DNA of 64,000 nt from contig NZ_JAGSPD010000008.1 in assembly GCF_019203985.1 (NCBI RefSeq), forward strand, positions 62,001 to 126,000, in the 5' to 3' direction. A program made the translations under genes and the position numbers. This document shows positions 27,537 through 35,776 of the stretch, one piece after another; within the stretch, counting starts at the first letter, position 1, and each line of letters opens with the position of its first letter. Below the pieces are notes generated by a model. The model saw only the letters and a list, made by a program, of their open reading frames with translations. It did no database searches and had not been told where the DNA came from. This DNA comes from Winogradskyella luteola. Lineage in GTDB: Bacteria > Bacteroidota > Bacteroidia > Flavobacteriales > Flavobacteriaceae.

Positions 27537-28478
27537 TTACATTACAAATTTGTTACTAATGGATTTATTATAATGAACGTTCTGCATCACTTCAGCAAAT
27601 AAATCAGCACAGCTTAAAACTTTAAGTTTTTTGCTGGTTTGTTTTAATGGAATTGAATTTGTGACAATTAATTCTTCGAGCTTAGAATTTTCAAGTCTTT
27701 CGTAGGCACTGCCAGATAAAATAGGGTGAGTACAAATAGCACGTACACTTTTAGCACCACGTTCCATCATTAGATCCGCAGCTTTTGTAAGTGTACCAGC
27801 GGTATCAACCATATCATCCACTAAAACTACATTTTTCCCTGTTACATCTCCAATAAGCTCCATGTGAGAAATAACATTGGCTTTTGCACGTTGTTTATAG
27901 CAAATTACAACATCGCTTTTTAATGCTTTGGAATAGGCATAAGCGCGTTTAGAACCTCCCATATCCGGTGAAGCAATGGTAAGATGATCTAAATTGAGGC
28001 TTTTTAAATATGGTAAGAATATGGTTGAAGCAAATAAGTGATCGACAGGTTTTTCAAAAAAGCCTTGTATTTGGTCAGCATGGAGATCCATTGTGATAAT
28101 TCGAGTAGCTCCAGCCGCTTCTAACATTTTAGCCACTAACTTGGCAGCAATTGGAACCCTTGGCTTGTCTTTTCTGTCTTGTCTTGCCCAACCAAAATAA
28201 GGCATAACAGCAGTAATGTGCCTAGCTGACGCTCGCTTTGCAGCGTCGATCATTAAAAGCATCTCCATCAAATTTTTTGGGCCAGGATGCGTAGAGCCTA
28301 TAATGAAAATTCGTGTGCCTCGTATAGATTCTTCATAAGAGGGCTGAAACTCTCCGTCGCTATAAGTCGATGTTATAACATTTCCTAGTGTTACCCCATA
28401 AGCAGCAGCAATTTGCTCTGATAAATCTTTACTTTGAGTGCATGTGAATATTTTTGCTTCTATAGTGTTGTTAAGCAT
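27537..28478 (-). CDS. prs: Ribose-phosphate pyrophosphokinase (PRPP synthetase)
   Basis: 313 residues, class I. The PRPP-binding loop VVLVDDMVDTAGTL (about residue 216), ITMDLHADQIQGFF (about 130), the flexible-loop YFGWARQDRKDKPRVPI, and STYSDGEFQPSYEES are all present. It makes PRPP from ribose 5-phosphate and ATP for purine, pyrimidine and histidine synthesis, feeding the PurF-like and PurN enzymes encoded earlier in the window. Confidence 0.96.
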   Translation of the reverse strand: MLNNTIEAKIFTCTQSKDLSEQIAAAYGVTLGNVITSTYSDGEFQPSYEESIRGTRIFIIGSTHPGPKNLMEMLLMIDAAKRASARHITAVMPYFGWARQDRKDKPRVPIAAKLVAKMLEAAGATRIITMDLHADQIQGFFEKPVDHLFASTIFLPYLKSLNLDHLTIASPDMGGSKRAYAYSKALKSDVVICYKQRAKANVISHMELIGDVTGKNVVLVDDMVDTAGTLTKAADLMMERGAKSVRAICTHPILSGSAYERLENSKLEELIVTNSIPLKQTSKKLKVLSCADLFAEVMQNVHYNKSISNKFVM

Positions 28479-28524
28479 TTGTAATCAAGGGTTTTATGGG
28501 TTGTTAGTTATGTTTGGTAAGCAT

Positions 28525-28532
28525 CAAATTTA
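28525..28532 (-). promoter_or_regulatory. Promoter -7 box of prs
   Basis: The minus strand reads TAAATTTG (perfect TAnnTTTG), giving a leader of about 40 nt. Confidence 0.5.
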
Positions 28533-28630
28533 GAAAAATATTTGTTGTGTTAACATATTAAGCTTACTAATTTCAATAAATGGTTAATTTATTGTTGTTT
28601 AATAACGTTTTAGAATATGGTGTTTACATA

Positions 28631-28666
28631 AAAACCTCTCATCCAATGAAAATGATGAGAGGTTTT
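28631..28666 (-). terminator. Terminator of the rplM-rpsI-rpsB-tsf operon
   Basis: AAAACCTCTCATC (28631-28643) pairs with GATGAGAGGTTTT (28654-28666) across a 10-base loop; on the minus strand it ends in a T run. Located just past the tsf stop. Confidence 0.88.
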
Positions 28667-28693
28667 ATATTTGATTGCTTTTTTAGCAATGAC

Positions 28694-29668
28694 TTATCCT
28701 ACTGTAGCTCTTTTAAATCCGGTAACTTCAACATCACCATAAGACTTCACATATTCAGCAACAGTTTTCTTTTCATCTTTAATAAACTTTTGATCTAATA
28801 AACATTGTTCTTGATCTAAAGTTGTATTATCAGAAATAAAACGCTCCATTTTACCAGGTAAAATTCTATCCCAGATTTGCTCTGGTTTACCTTCGGCTTT
28901 CAACTCAGCTTTAGCAGCTTCTTCAGCTTCAGCTAAAACTTCAGGGGTCAATTGTGCCATAGAAATATACTTAGGTACATTCTTTAAAGTTTTACCTAAG
29001 CGTCCTAGTTCGATATTATCTTTTTCAATAACAGCAATACGCGCTTCAGTTTCTGAGGCCACATATGCAGGGTCGAAATCTTTGTAAGATAACGTCGTCG
29101 CTCCCATAGAAGCTACTTGCATAGCAATATCCTTTACTAAAGTTTCAGCGTTGTCTACTTTGGCAGATAAACCTACTAATGCTGCAATTTTATTAATATG
29201 AACATATTGCCCTACAAAAGGAGCATCTAGTTTTTCAAAAGCTGTTATATCTAATTTTTCACCGATTACACCAGTTTGCTCAGTTAATTTTTCAGCAACT
29301 GTCATTTCACCGAAATCACCTGCTAAAAATTCTTCTTTTGTATTATAGTTAAGTGCGATTTCTCCCAATTCATTGGCAAGCTTAACAAAGTTTTCGTTTT
29401 TACCTACGAAATCAGTTTCGCAACCTAAAACGATAGCAACACCTGATGTGTTATCAGCGTTTATTTTTGCAACAGCTGCACCTTCAGAAGAATCTCTATC
29501 GGCTCTTTTTTCTGCTACTTTTTGACCTTTTTTTCGTAAAACTTCAATGGCTTTATCAAAATCACCACCAGCTTCAACTAAAGCTTTTTTACAATCCATC
29601 ATACCAGCACCAGTTGCTTGTCTTAGCTTGTTTACTTCTGCTGCTGTAATTTTTACAGTATTTTCCAT
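28694..29668 (-). CDS. tsf: Elongation factor Ts
   Basis: 324 residues, somewhat longer than the proteobacterial protein, as is usual in Bacteroidota. Diagnostic motifs: VNKLRQATGAGMMDCKKALVEA at the N-terminus, KRADRDSSEGAA, and VLGCETDFVGKNENF (the TDFV residues contact EF-Tu). It exchanges GDP for GTP on EF-Tu. It follows rpsB after an 82-bp gap occupied by a long hairpin. Confidence 0.97.
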   Translation of the reverse strand: MENTVKITAAEVNKLRQATGAGMMDCKKALVEAGGDFDKAIEVLRKKGQKVAEKRADRDSSEGAAVAKINADNTSGVAIVLGCETDFVGKNENFVKLANELGEIALNYNTKEEFLAGDFGEMTVAEKLTEQTGVIGEKLDITAFEKLDAPFVGQYVHINKIAALVGLSAKVDNAETLVKDIAMQVASMGATTLSYKDFDPAYVASETEARIAVIEKDNIELGRLGKTLKNVPKYISMAQLTPEVLAEAEEAAKAELKAEGKPEQIWDRILPGKMERFISDNTTLDQEQCLLDQKFIKDEKKTVAEYVKSYGDVEVTGFKRATVG

Positions 29669-29683
29669 AGTTTTTAAAATTTA

Positions 29684-29731
29684 AAAAGTCATTCAATTAA
29701 TTTTCAAGTTGAAAAGAATTAAATGACTTTT
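29684..29731 (-). terminator. Long hairpin between rpsB and tsf, likely attenuator
   Basis: A nearly perfect inverted repeat of 48 bp: AAAAGTCATT (29684-29693) with AATGACTTTT (29722-29731), AATT with AATT, and TTTTCAA with TTGAAAA inside. On the minus strand it is followed by TTTTT, so it looks like a partial terminator that reduces tsf transcription after rpsB. Confidence 0.65.
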
Positions 29732-29750
29732 AATATTGTGTAAATGTTAT

Positions 29751-30536
29751 TTATTCTTCTTCTTGAGCAACTACTGGAGCTTTTTCAGCTTTCTCTGCTG
29801 TGGTTTTTGCTTCAGCTTTTGCTTTGTTGTCTTTGTCAGCACGTTCTGATTTTCTTTCATTTAATCCATCTTCTACTGCAGATGTTACGATAGATAAAAT
29901 CTTGTTAATAGATTTTGAAGCATCATCATTTGCAGGGATTAGATAATCAACCTCACGTGGATCAGAGTTAGTATCTACCATTGCAAAGATTGGAATATTT
30001 AATTTCTGGGCTTCTTTAATCGCAATGTGCTCGCGCATAATATCAACGACGAATAAAGCACCTGGCAAACGTGTCATGTCAGAAATAGAACCTAAATTCT
30101 TTTCTAGCTTAGCACGCAAACGGTTGACTTGTAAGCGTTCTTTCTTAGATAAAGAGTTGAATGTGCCATCTTTCTTCATTCTGTCAATAGAAGCCATTTT
30201 CTTAACGGCTTTTCTAATTGTAACAAAGTTGGTTAGCATTCCACCTGGCCAACGCTCTGTAATATAAGGTTGGTTTACAGCACCTGCTTTTTCTGCAACA
30301 ATGTCTTTAGCTTGTTTTTTAGTAGCTACGAATAAGATTTTCTTTCCTGATGCTGCAATTTTACTTAATGCTGCACAGGTTTCTTCAATTTTAGCTGCTG
30401 TTTTGTAAAGGTTGATAATATGGATACCGTTACGCTCCATATAGATGTATGGAGCCATGTTTGGGTTCCACTTACGTGTGAGGTGACCAAAGTGCACACC
30501 TGCGTCTAGTAGTTCTTTTACTTCTACTTTTTCCAT
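29751..30536 (-). CDS. rpsB: 30S ribosomal protein S2
   Basis: 261 residues. Family signatures: VKELLDAGVHFGHLTRKWNPNM at the N-terminus, ERWPGGMLTNFVTIRKAVKK, and PIFAMVDTNSDPREVDYLIPANDDA. The last ~40 residues are a charged Lys/Glu/Ala tail. It binds the small-subunit head-body junction. It lies third in the rplM-rpsI-rpsB-tsf order, separated from rpsI by 313 bp that hold repeats and a leader hairpin. Confidence 0.97.
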   Translation of the reverse strand: MEKVEVKELLDAGVHFGHLTRKWNPNMAPYIYMERNGIHIINLYKTAAKIEETCAALSKIAASGKKILFVATKKQAKDIVAEKAGAVNQPYITERWPGGMLTNFVTIRKAVKKMASIDRMKKDGTFNSLSKKERLQVNRLRAKLEKNLGSISDMTRLPGALFVVDIMREHIAIKEAQKLNIPIFAMVDTNSDPREVDYLIPANDDASKSINKILSIVTSAVEDGLNERKSERADKDNKAKAEAKTTAEKAEKAPVVAQEEE

Positions 30537-30568
30537 TTTTGTAATAGTTTACGTTCTGTTGAATTAGC

Positions 30569-30605
30569 AATGATTAAGTGGTTGCTTCCGCGCGCCTTAA
30601 CCATT
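30569..30605 (-). promoter_or_regulatory. Structured leader hairpin of rpsB (candidate autoregulatory site)
   Basis: A 10-bp stem: 30569-30578 pairs with 30596-30605 (AATGATTAAG with CTTAACCATT, one G-U pair on the RNA strand), with a 17-base loop rich in GC. It ends 33 nt before the S2 start codon. Ribosomal protein leaders in this position often bind the encoded protein. No known motif was recognised. Confidence 0.4.
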
Positions 30606-30660
30606 TAGATGCTAAACTAAACTCTCACACATTGATGTGATGAGCAACAATAACTGGTTT

Positions 30661-30681
30661 ATTCTGAACTCGTTTCAGAAT
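30661..30681. repeat. Dispersed 21-bp palindromic repeat, copy 2
   Basis: ATTCTGAA (30661-30668) and TTCAGAAT (30674-30681) with the spacer CTCGT; one base differs from the copy at 13902-13922. Confidence 0.7.
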
Positions 30682-30745
30682 CTTTAATTTCAATAAAATG
30701 CCATTTCGTGGCGGGTTTTGAAGATGGTTTTTAATTCTATCTTCT

Positions 30746-30809
30746 CTGTCATTTCGAGCGTAGTCGAGAAATCTTATGAAGATCTTTTCGACTGCGCTCA
30801 AGGTGACAG
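30746..30809. repeat. REP-like imperfect inverted repeat (64 bp)
   Basis: The left arm CTGTCATTTCGAGCGTAGTC and the right arm (reverse complement CTGTCACCTTGAGCGCAGTC) bracket a short centre with GATCTT. Elements with a TTTCGAGCGTAGTCGAGAAA core are common intergenic repeats in Flavobacteriaceae. This one lies in the rpsI-rpsB gap together with the 21-bp repeat. Confidence 0.7.
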
Positions 30810-30849
30810 TTGGAACTTGAAAAACAAATCCCAAAGTTTGTGTTGGATA

Positions 30850-31236
30850 TTAACGTTTAGAGAACTGGAATTTCTTACGCGCTTTCTTCTGTCCGAATTT
30901 TTTACGCTCTACCATTCTTGGATCTCTAGTTAATAGACCTTCTGGCTTTAATATTGCTCTGTTTTCAGCATCTAACTCGCACATGGCGCGAGATAAAGCT
31001 AAACGTATTGCTTCTGCCTGGCCGGTGATACCACCTCCATATACGTTAACAGTAATATCAAAGTTGCCATCATTGTTAGTCATGGTTAAAGGTTGGTTTA
31101 CTTTGTACTGCAATGGTGCAGTCGTAAAGTATTCCGCCATGTCTTTTTTGTTCACGGTAATGTTACCTTTTCCTTTGGCAACATACACACGAGCAACAGC
31201 CGTCTTTCTACGGCCAATTTTGTGAATTACTTCCAT
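30850..31236 (-). CDS. rpsI: 30S ribosomal protein S9
   Basis: 128 residues: IGRRKTAVARVYVAKGKGNITVN at the N-terminus, the family GGGITGQAEAIRLALSRAM motif, and the basic C-terminal tail ending KARKKFQFSKR that reaches the P-site tRNA. The ATG overlaps the rplM stop by one base (TAATG), so S13-type co-translation with L13 is ensured, as in nearly all bacteria. Confidence 0.97.
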   Translation of the reverse strand: MEVIHKIGRRKTAVARVYVAKGKGNITVNKKDMAEYFTTAPLQYKVNQPLTMTNNDGNFDITVNVYGGGITGQAEAIRLALSRAMCELDAENRAILKPEGLLTRDPRMVERKKFGQKKARKKFQFSKR

Positions 31237-31691
31237 TAGTTAATTTCGTTTAAATTAATTGCCTTTGGTTTTTGAGCTTCGTGAGCGTGCTCAGTACCAG
31301 CGACAACAGTTAAATTTCTAAAAAGAGCTGAACCTAATTTGTTTTTAGGCAACATTCCTTTTACTGACTTTTCTACTAATCTGGTTGGGTCTTTCTCAAA
31401 CATTTCAGTAGCAGTCAAGCTTCTTTGACCACCTGGATAACCTGTGTGACGGATATAACTTTTATCTGTCCACTTATTACCAGTTAAGTTGATTTTTTCT
31501 GCGTTTACAACAATAACGTTATCACCGCAATCAACGTGTGGCGTAAAGTTAGGCTTGTGCTTACCTCTTAAAAGTATTGCTACTCTTGAAGCTAAACGAC
31601 CTAAAGTTTGTCCTTCAGCATCAACTAAAACCCACTCCTTATTAACGGTAGCTTTGTTAGCAGAAACTGTTTTGTAGCTTAATGTATCCAC
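31236..31691 (-). CDS. rplM: 50S ribosomal protein L13
   Basis: 151 residues, [21 protein letters not shown] at the start, [27 protein letters not shown] in the middle and [13 protein letters not shown] near the end. The start codon is GTG (31689-31691), consistent with the family N-terminus. It is the first gene of the operon, with a promoter and a short leader hairpin upstream. Confidence 0.96.
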   Translation of the reverse strand: MDTLSYKTVSANKATVNKEWVLVDAEGQTLGRLASRVAILLRGKHKPNFTPHVDCGDNVIVVNAEKINLTGNKWTDKSYIRHTGYPGGQRSLTATEMFEKDPTRLVEKSVKGMLPKNKLGSALFRNLTVVAGTEHAHEAQKPKAINLNEIN

Positions 31692-31708
31692 ACTAATTTG
31701 ATTTAATA

Positions 31709-31726
31709 TTGTGCTTCACAGCACAA
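31709..31726 (-). promoter_or_regulatory. Leader hairpin of rplM with GNRA-type loop
   Basis: TTGTGCT (31709-31715) and AGCACAA (31720-31726) form a perfect 7-bp stem; on the RNA strand the loop is GUGA, a GNRA tetraloop. It lies 18 nt before the L13 start, within a ~63-nt leader. Ribosomal leaders for L13 have been proposed in Bacteroidia; whether this is one needs a covariance search. Confidence 0.5.
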
Positions 31727-31760
31727 AAGATTATACATTCCTCTTCCGAAAAAGAGTTTG

Positions 31761-31790
31761 CAAATTTACGATAAACTATTGGATTACCAA
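31761..31790 (-). promoter_or_regulatory. Promoter of the rplM-rpsI-rpsB-tsf operon
   Basis: On the minus strand, TTG (31790-31788), a 19-bp spacer, then TAAATTTG (31768-31761): both promoter elements at ideal spacing. Confidence 0.7.
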
Positions 31791-31849
31791 ATGCTATGAA
31801 CTATTTTTTTAACCTGATAATCAGTAGGTTTTAGCATTGCTTTTTTGGT

Positions 31850-32833
31850 TTAATCTTTTGTGGCTCTAGAGAGTCTGTCATTGATGGATTTACCAAGACC
31901 TTCATCTGGAAATTTTTCAGCAATAATAATATCCAAATCTTGTTTATCTAACTGATGCAACGCATCATAAAGCTTTGATGCTGCTTCTTGAAGGTTCTTT
32001 TCTTTAGACAACACGAACTTAAAAGCTACATAATTTTCATCAAAAATATCACTATAAACGAGCAAGCCTATTCGTTTGCCTATGTTTTTTTCAATCTCTT
32101 CTTTAAGATTATCAGTTAATATGGTTTTTGTTTTTGGAGCATAGTGACGCTCGAGCATGCCGGGAGCATTTGGCTGAACCTTGCCTGGACTTTGATTTAG
32201 ATCAGCCGAACTATTTTTGATTTCAATTTTCCCAACGACTTCTTCAATAGCTTCGAGCGGAGTAGAGCCCAGACGGTATATAATGGGTTGGTTATTTTCA
32301 AATCCTATAATAGTAGATTCTATTCCACTTTTGCAAGCTCCACCATCTAACACCATTTTAATGGTATTTTTAAAATAGGCTTCTACATGTTCTGCGGTCG
32401 TTGGACTAATACTGCTAAACGGATTAGCACTTGGTGCTGCTAAAGGAAAATCTAATTGTTTTAAAAGTTCTAAAGTCAATGGATGATTAGGAACTCGCAC
32501 GGCAACAGTATCCTTTTTTGCAGTTATTACATCAGGGATTGTATTTTTCTTTTTTAGAACCAAAGTCATCGGTCCTGGCCAAAAAGCATTGGCTAACAAT
32601 TCTGCTTTTTTAGGAACGTGCTCAACAATTTTTTCTAGATAATCTAACGAAGGTATGTGGACAATGAGGGGATTAAAAAAGGGACGTTGTTTGGTTTTAA
32701 AAATAGAATTGATGGCTTTTTCAGAATAGATATTACCGGCCAAACCATAAACCGTTTCGGTAGGGATGGCAACGATGTCTTCTGCATTTAATAGCGAAAC
32801 AGCCTTTGATATGTCTTTTGAAATAATGCTCAT
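31850..32833 (-). CDS. L-threonylcarbamoyladenylate synthase (Sua5 type)
   Basis: 327 residues: the YrdC/TsaC catalytic domain (1-205) followed by a Sua5 C-terminal domain (about 225-325). Motifs: AIPTETVYGLAGN, KTKQRPFFNPLIVHI, PGPMTLVLKKK, AAPSANPFSSISPT, and APGMLERHYAPK in the linker. It makes threonylcarbamoyl-AMP for the t6A37 modification of tRNAs that read ANN codons. The two-domain Sua5 architecture differs from the single-domain TsaC of enterics but is usual in this phylum. Confidence 0.95.
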   Translation of the reverse strand: MSIISKDISKAVSLLNAEDIVAIPTETVYGLAGNIYSEKAINSIFKTKQRPFFNPLIVHIPSLDYLEKIVEHVPKKAELLANAFWPGPMTLVLKKKNTIPDVITAKKDTVAVRVPNHPLTLELLKQLDFPLAAPSANPFSSISPTTAEHVEAYFKNTIKMVLDGGACKSGIESTIIGFENNQPIIYRLGSTPLEAIEEVVGKIEIKNSSADLNQSPGKVQPNAPGMLERHYAPKTKTILTDNLKEEIEKNIGKRIGLLVYSDIFDENYVAFKFVLSKEKNLQEAASKLYDALHQLDKQDLDIIIAEKFPDEGLGKSINDRLSRATKD

Positions 32834-32874
32834 TGTCTATTAACTGCAAAATTAATCTAAAAAAGAGGAAGTAT

Positions 32875-34503
32875 TTATTTTAGTTCACTTAGGTAACGAT
32901 GAATCATGCTTACCACTACCGAGCCTTCACCTACAGCTGAAGCAACACGTTTTACAGAATCGTGCCTTACATCACCAACGGCAAAGATTCCTGGTATGCT
33001 TGACTCAAGGCTCTGTGGCTCACGGTTGGCGTAAATATCGCATTTCATCAAATCTTTGTTAATGAGCATTTGTCCCGTGCAGATAAAACCTTTTTCGTCT
33101 GTTATAACAATACCATCCATCCATTGTGTATTGGGTTTTGCGCCAATAAATGAAAATACGTTAGAGACTTCCATGTCTTGTTCTTTACCTTTATTTGAAA
33201 TAACAATGGACTCTAGGTGGTGCTCACCTTCAAGTTTAGTGATCTCGGTATTTCTAAGTATTTGTATTTTTTCTGAAGCTTCTAAGCGTTGTACGAGATA
33301 GTCACTCATTTTTGCGCCCAAATCATTACCTCTTATCATTACATAAACCATTTTTGCATGATTGGATAAAAACATAGCTGCTTGACCTGCTGAATTTCCG
33401 CCACCAACAATGACGACAGGTTGATTAATGCAGTTACTTACATCCATTCCTGTAGCAGAATAGTAAATACCGCTTCCTTCGTAATTACTGATATTGTCAA
33501 TTGGTAAACGTCTGTATGCCGCGCCAGTGGCAACAATAATGGATTTTGATTTTATTATTTTATCGTTTGTTGCACATACCGTAAAATAATTTTTATTGTA
33601 CTCTAAACTTTTAGCACGATGTGGAATAGAAATATTACAGCCAAATTTTTGAGCTTGTATATAAGCTCTATTGGCTAATTCCCCACCAGAAATGCCTGTT
33701 GGAAAACCTAAATAATTTTCAATTTTAGAGCTTTTACCTGCTTGTCCTCCTGGTGATTCACTATCTATTGTAACAACTTCTAATCCTTCTGAAGCTGCAT
33801 ATACGCTTGCAGCTAAGCCTGCGGGTCCAGCTCCAATGACCAAAACATCAAATACTTTATCCTCAAAATCCATAAGGACTCCACTATACCTTGCAACTTC
33901 ATCTACAGATGGTCGGACACAAACCTTAGATTCGCTATTGATTAAAATGGGTAAATCATTTTCAGATAAATCAAAACTTTTTAAAAGTTCTAAAGCTTCG
34001 TCATCTGAATCTGTATCAATGAAATTATGCCAAATATGATTTTTTTCGAGAAAATCCCTAATTTTATATGTTGCATTTGATTTACCTGACCCTACCAGTT
34101 TTAAACCACCAGACATTTCGGATAGAACAGTTTGTTGACGCAATAAGAATGCATTTAACAGAACATCACTAATGTCGCTATTTTTGGAGATAGCTTCTTT
34201 TAATTTGTTTGGTTTTATGCGAAGAAGACTTGTATTAGGTAAAGTATCTGCATGAAATTGGGCAGACCTATTAGATAACATACCACTGTCTCCTGTAAAT
34301 TCATATTTGCCATGGGTAACTATTGTTGTTTTATTGTATGGGTCGTTAATATCTACAGCTCCTTTAAGAATAACAAAAAAATCGTAAAGGTTATCACCAA
34401 GCGCAAATACTCTGGTCGGATTTTTATAATCTTCTATCGAGCCATATGCTTTGAGTTTAGAAACTTGGTTATGTGTTAATTCTGGAAATCTTGGATCTTT
34501 CAC
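32875..34503 (-). CDS. Flavoprotein oxidoreductase with cNMP-binding and thioredoxin-like N-terminal domains
   Basis: 542 residues starting at a GTG (34501-34503). Domains: cyclic-nucleotide-binding fold (about 15-125), a thioredoxin/glutaredoxin-like segment (about 140-210, no CxxC), then a thioredoxin-reductase-like core with FAD motif VIGAGPAGLAASVYAASEG and NADPH motif VVIVGGGNSAGQAAMFLS. Where thioredoxin reductase has its redox CxxC, this protein reads YYSATGMDVSNC, so it cannot reduce thioredoxin in the usual way. Similar fusions occur in other bacteria, and their substrate is not established to my knowledge. It starts 3 bp after the zinc-finger gene ends. Confidence 0.88.
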   Translation of the reverse strand: MKDPRFPELTHNQVSKLKAYGSIEDYKNPTRVFALGDNLYDFFVILKGAVDINDPYNKTTIVTHGKYEFTGDSGMLSNRSAQFHADTLPNTSLLRIKPNKLKEAISKNSDISDVLLNAFLLRQQTVLSEMSGGLKLVGSGKSNATYKIRDFLEKNHIWHNFIDTDSDDEALELLKSFDLSENDLPILINSESKVCVRPSVDEVARYSGVLMDFEDKVFDVLVIGAGPAGLAASVYAASEGLEVVTIDSESPGGQAGKSSKIENYLGFPTGISGGELANRAYIQAQKFGCNISIPHRAKSLEYNKNYFTVCATNDKIIKSKSIIVATGAAYRRLPIDNISNYEGSGIYYSATGMDVSNCINQPVVIVGGGNSAGQAAMFLSNHAKMVYVMIRGNDLGAKMSDYLVQRLEASEKIQILRNTEITKLEGEHHLESIVISNKGKEQDMEVSNVFSFIGAKPNTQWMDGIVITDEKGFICTGQMLINKDLMKCDIYANREPQSLESSIPGIFAVGDVRHDSVKRVASAVGEGSVVVSMIHRYLSELK

Positions 34504-34506
34504 GTT

Positions 34507-34786
34507 TTAATATTTTTTAATTGATTTGTGTTGGTAGCACCATAACCATCGTTCATTAGGTTCTGTAGAACTAGCTACAGGATGATTTTCAGTTTCAGCA
34601 TGTTTACTGGCATGTTTATTTGGGGAGCTATCACAACATAGAGTTGCGCCACAGGTTTGACAAGTTCTTAAATGCAACCATGAACTTCCAGTTTTTATAC
34701 ATTCATCACATTGGTAGATTTTTGCTTTTTTTTACATCAGTGACATCATTTAGATCTTCGCAGATTTTAGCTTTAAATTTTGGCAT
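34507..34786 (-). pseudogene. UBP-type zinc finger protein with +1 frameshift at an A8 tract
   Basis: The ATG at 34786 opens MPKFKAKICEDLNDVTDVKK. At a run of eight T on the plus strand (34726-34733) the frame must shift to continue as KIYQCDECIKTGSSWLHLR, then TCQTCGATLCCDSSPNKHA, then WLWCYQHKSIKKY, ending at 34507. The second part is a textbook UBP-type zinc finger (paired Cys and His ligands, PNKHASKH). With seven A instead of eight, a 92-residue protein would read through. This is either a sequencing or assembly error, a recent mutation, or slippage. It precedes the cNMP flavoprotein by 3 bp, suggesting an operon. Confidence 0.75.
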
Positions 34787-35040
34787 TGAAGAAAGAGTTT
34801 ATAATGTAAAGGTAATGAAAGAAGACATAAGTTTTTAATCACTTTGCATTAAAAAAAGCATTGAAATTATTTTGGTTAAATCGATAAAATTTCTTATATT
34901 TAATTGAAATGGTGTCTAATTTCAGTTTTATAAAATGATAAGTGTTATTTGTAATTAGGCACGATTTTTGACCTACAGAATAGTATTAAGGTTTTTGAAC
35001 TTTAATGCCCGACCAATCACTAATTAAAAATATATATATT

Positions 35041-35682
35041 ATGAAACACTTAACTATACTATTAATTTGCTTTTTAATGGTTTTTTCAATTTCTAACGCT
35101 CAACAAAAAACCAAGACAGTGATAGCCGGAACGGTTAAAGATTCTTTGGGACAACCTGTGAATAATGCAATTATATTTCTCGATGATTCAAAAACAAGAA
35201 AGACAACAAACAAGAAAGGGGAATTTAAAATAAAAGTAAAAAAGTTGCCAGAAACAGTATCTGCATTCTCTGAGGACAAAGGTTTCGAAACTGTGAGTTA
35301 CGATTCTATCGTTAGTATTAAATTTAACACAAACAGTTTAAAGAAAGGTGAGTATGTAACCTTTTTGGCTAAGTATTCTAATAAAAAGAAAAACTCTTCT
35401 AAAAACCAACAGGTTTTTACAAACATCTATGATTATCTTAGGGCAATGGCACCAATGCTAAGAATTAGTGGTCCCCCCGAAAATCAAATAAGGGTAAGGG
35501 GATATGATTCTAGCTTTAATAGCTCTAATGAACCATTGTTTATTGTTAATGGAAACCCAACTCGTGTCATTGAAGATATTATACCAGCCTCCATAAAAAG
35601 TGTTTCTGTACTCAAAGATTCTAGCGCAGCAGCTTATGGAGCAAGAGGAGCAAATGGTGTTATAATTATAACCACAAAGTAA
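35041..35682 (+). CDS. Stand-alone TonB-dependent receptor plug-domain protein
   Basis: About 213 residues from the ATG at 35041, where MKHLTILLICFLMVFSISNAQ is a proper signal peptide; the upstream ATG at 35005 would add 12 unrelated residues. A carboxypeptidase-regulatory-like domain (about 25-75; VIAGTVKDSLGQPVNNAIIFLDD) is followed by a SusC-type plug (YDYLRAMAPMLRI, QIRVRGYDSS, PLFIVNGNPTR, IKSVSVLKDSSAAAYGARGANGVIIITTK). The protein stops where the beta-barrel should begin. Bases 34787-35040 upstream show no other gene and no perfect promoter box. Confidence 0.85.
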   Translation: MKHLTILLICFLMVFSISNAQQKTKTVIAGTVKDSLGQPVNNAIIFLDDSKTRKTTNKKGEFKIKVKKLPETVSAFSEDKGFETVSYDSIVSIKFNTNSLKKGEYVTFLAKYSNKKKNSSKNQQVFTNIYDYLRAMAPMLRISGPPENQIRVRGYDSSFNSSNEPLFIVNGNPTRVIEDIIPASIKSVSVLKDSSAAAYGARGANGVIIITTK

Positions 35683-35776
35683 TTTAACTCATCTAGTTGT
35701 TCAGTTGGTTTTTTTTAGGTGTGGTAAGATTTTAATTAGAATTTAAAGAAGCAATTCTCTAATATAGGTCTTTTCA

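Noticed and set aside
30625..30933. Overlapping frames in the rpsI-rpsB gap on both strands
   Set aside because: Their sequence is explained by REP-like inverted repeats (CGAGCGTAGTCGAG core), so they are chance frames.
34620..34838. Plus-strand 72-codon frame
   Set aside because: It is antisense to the UBP zinc finger gene, whose ligand spacing shows the minus strand is the coding one.
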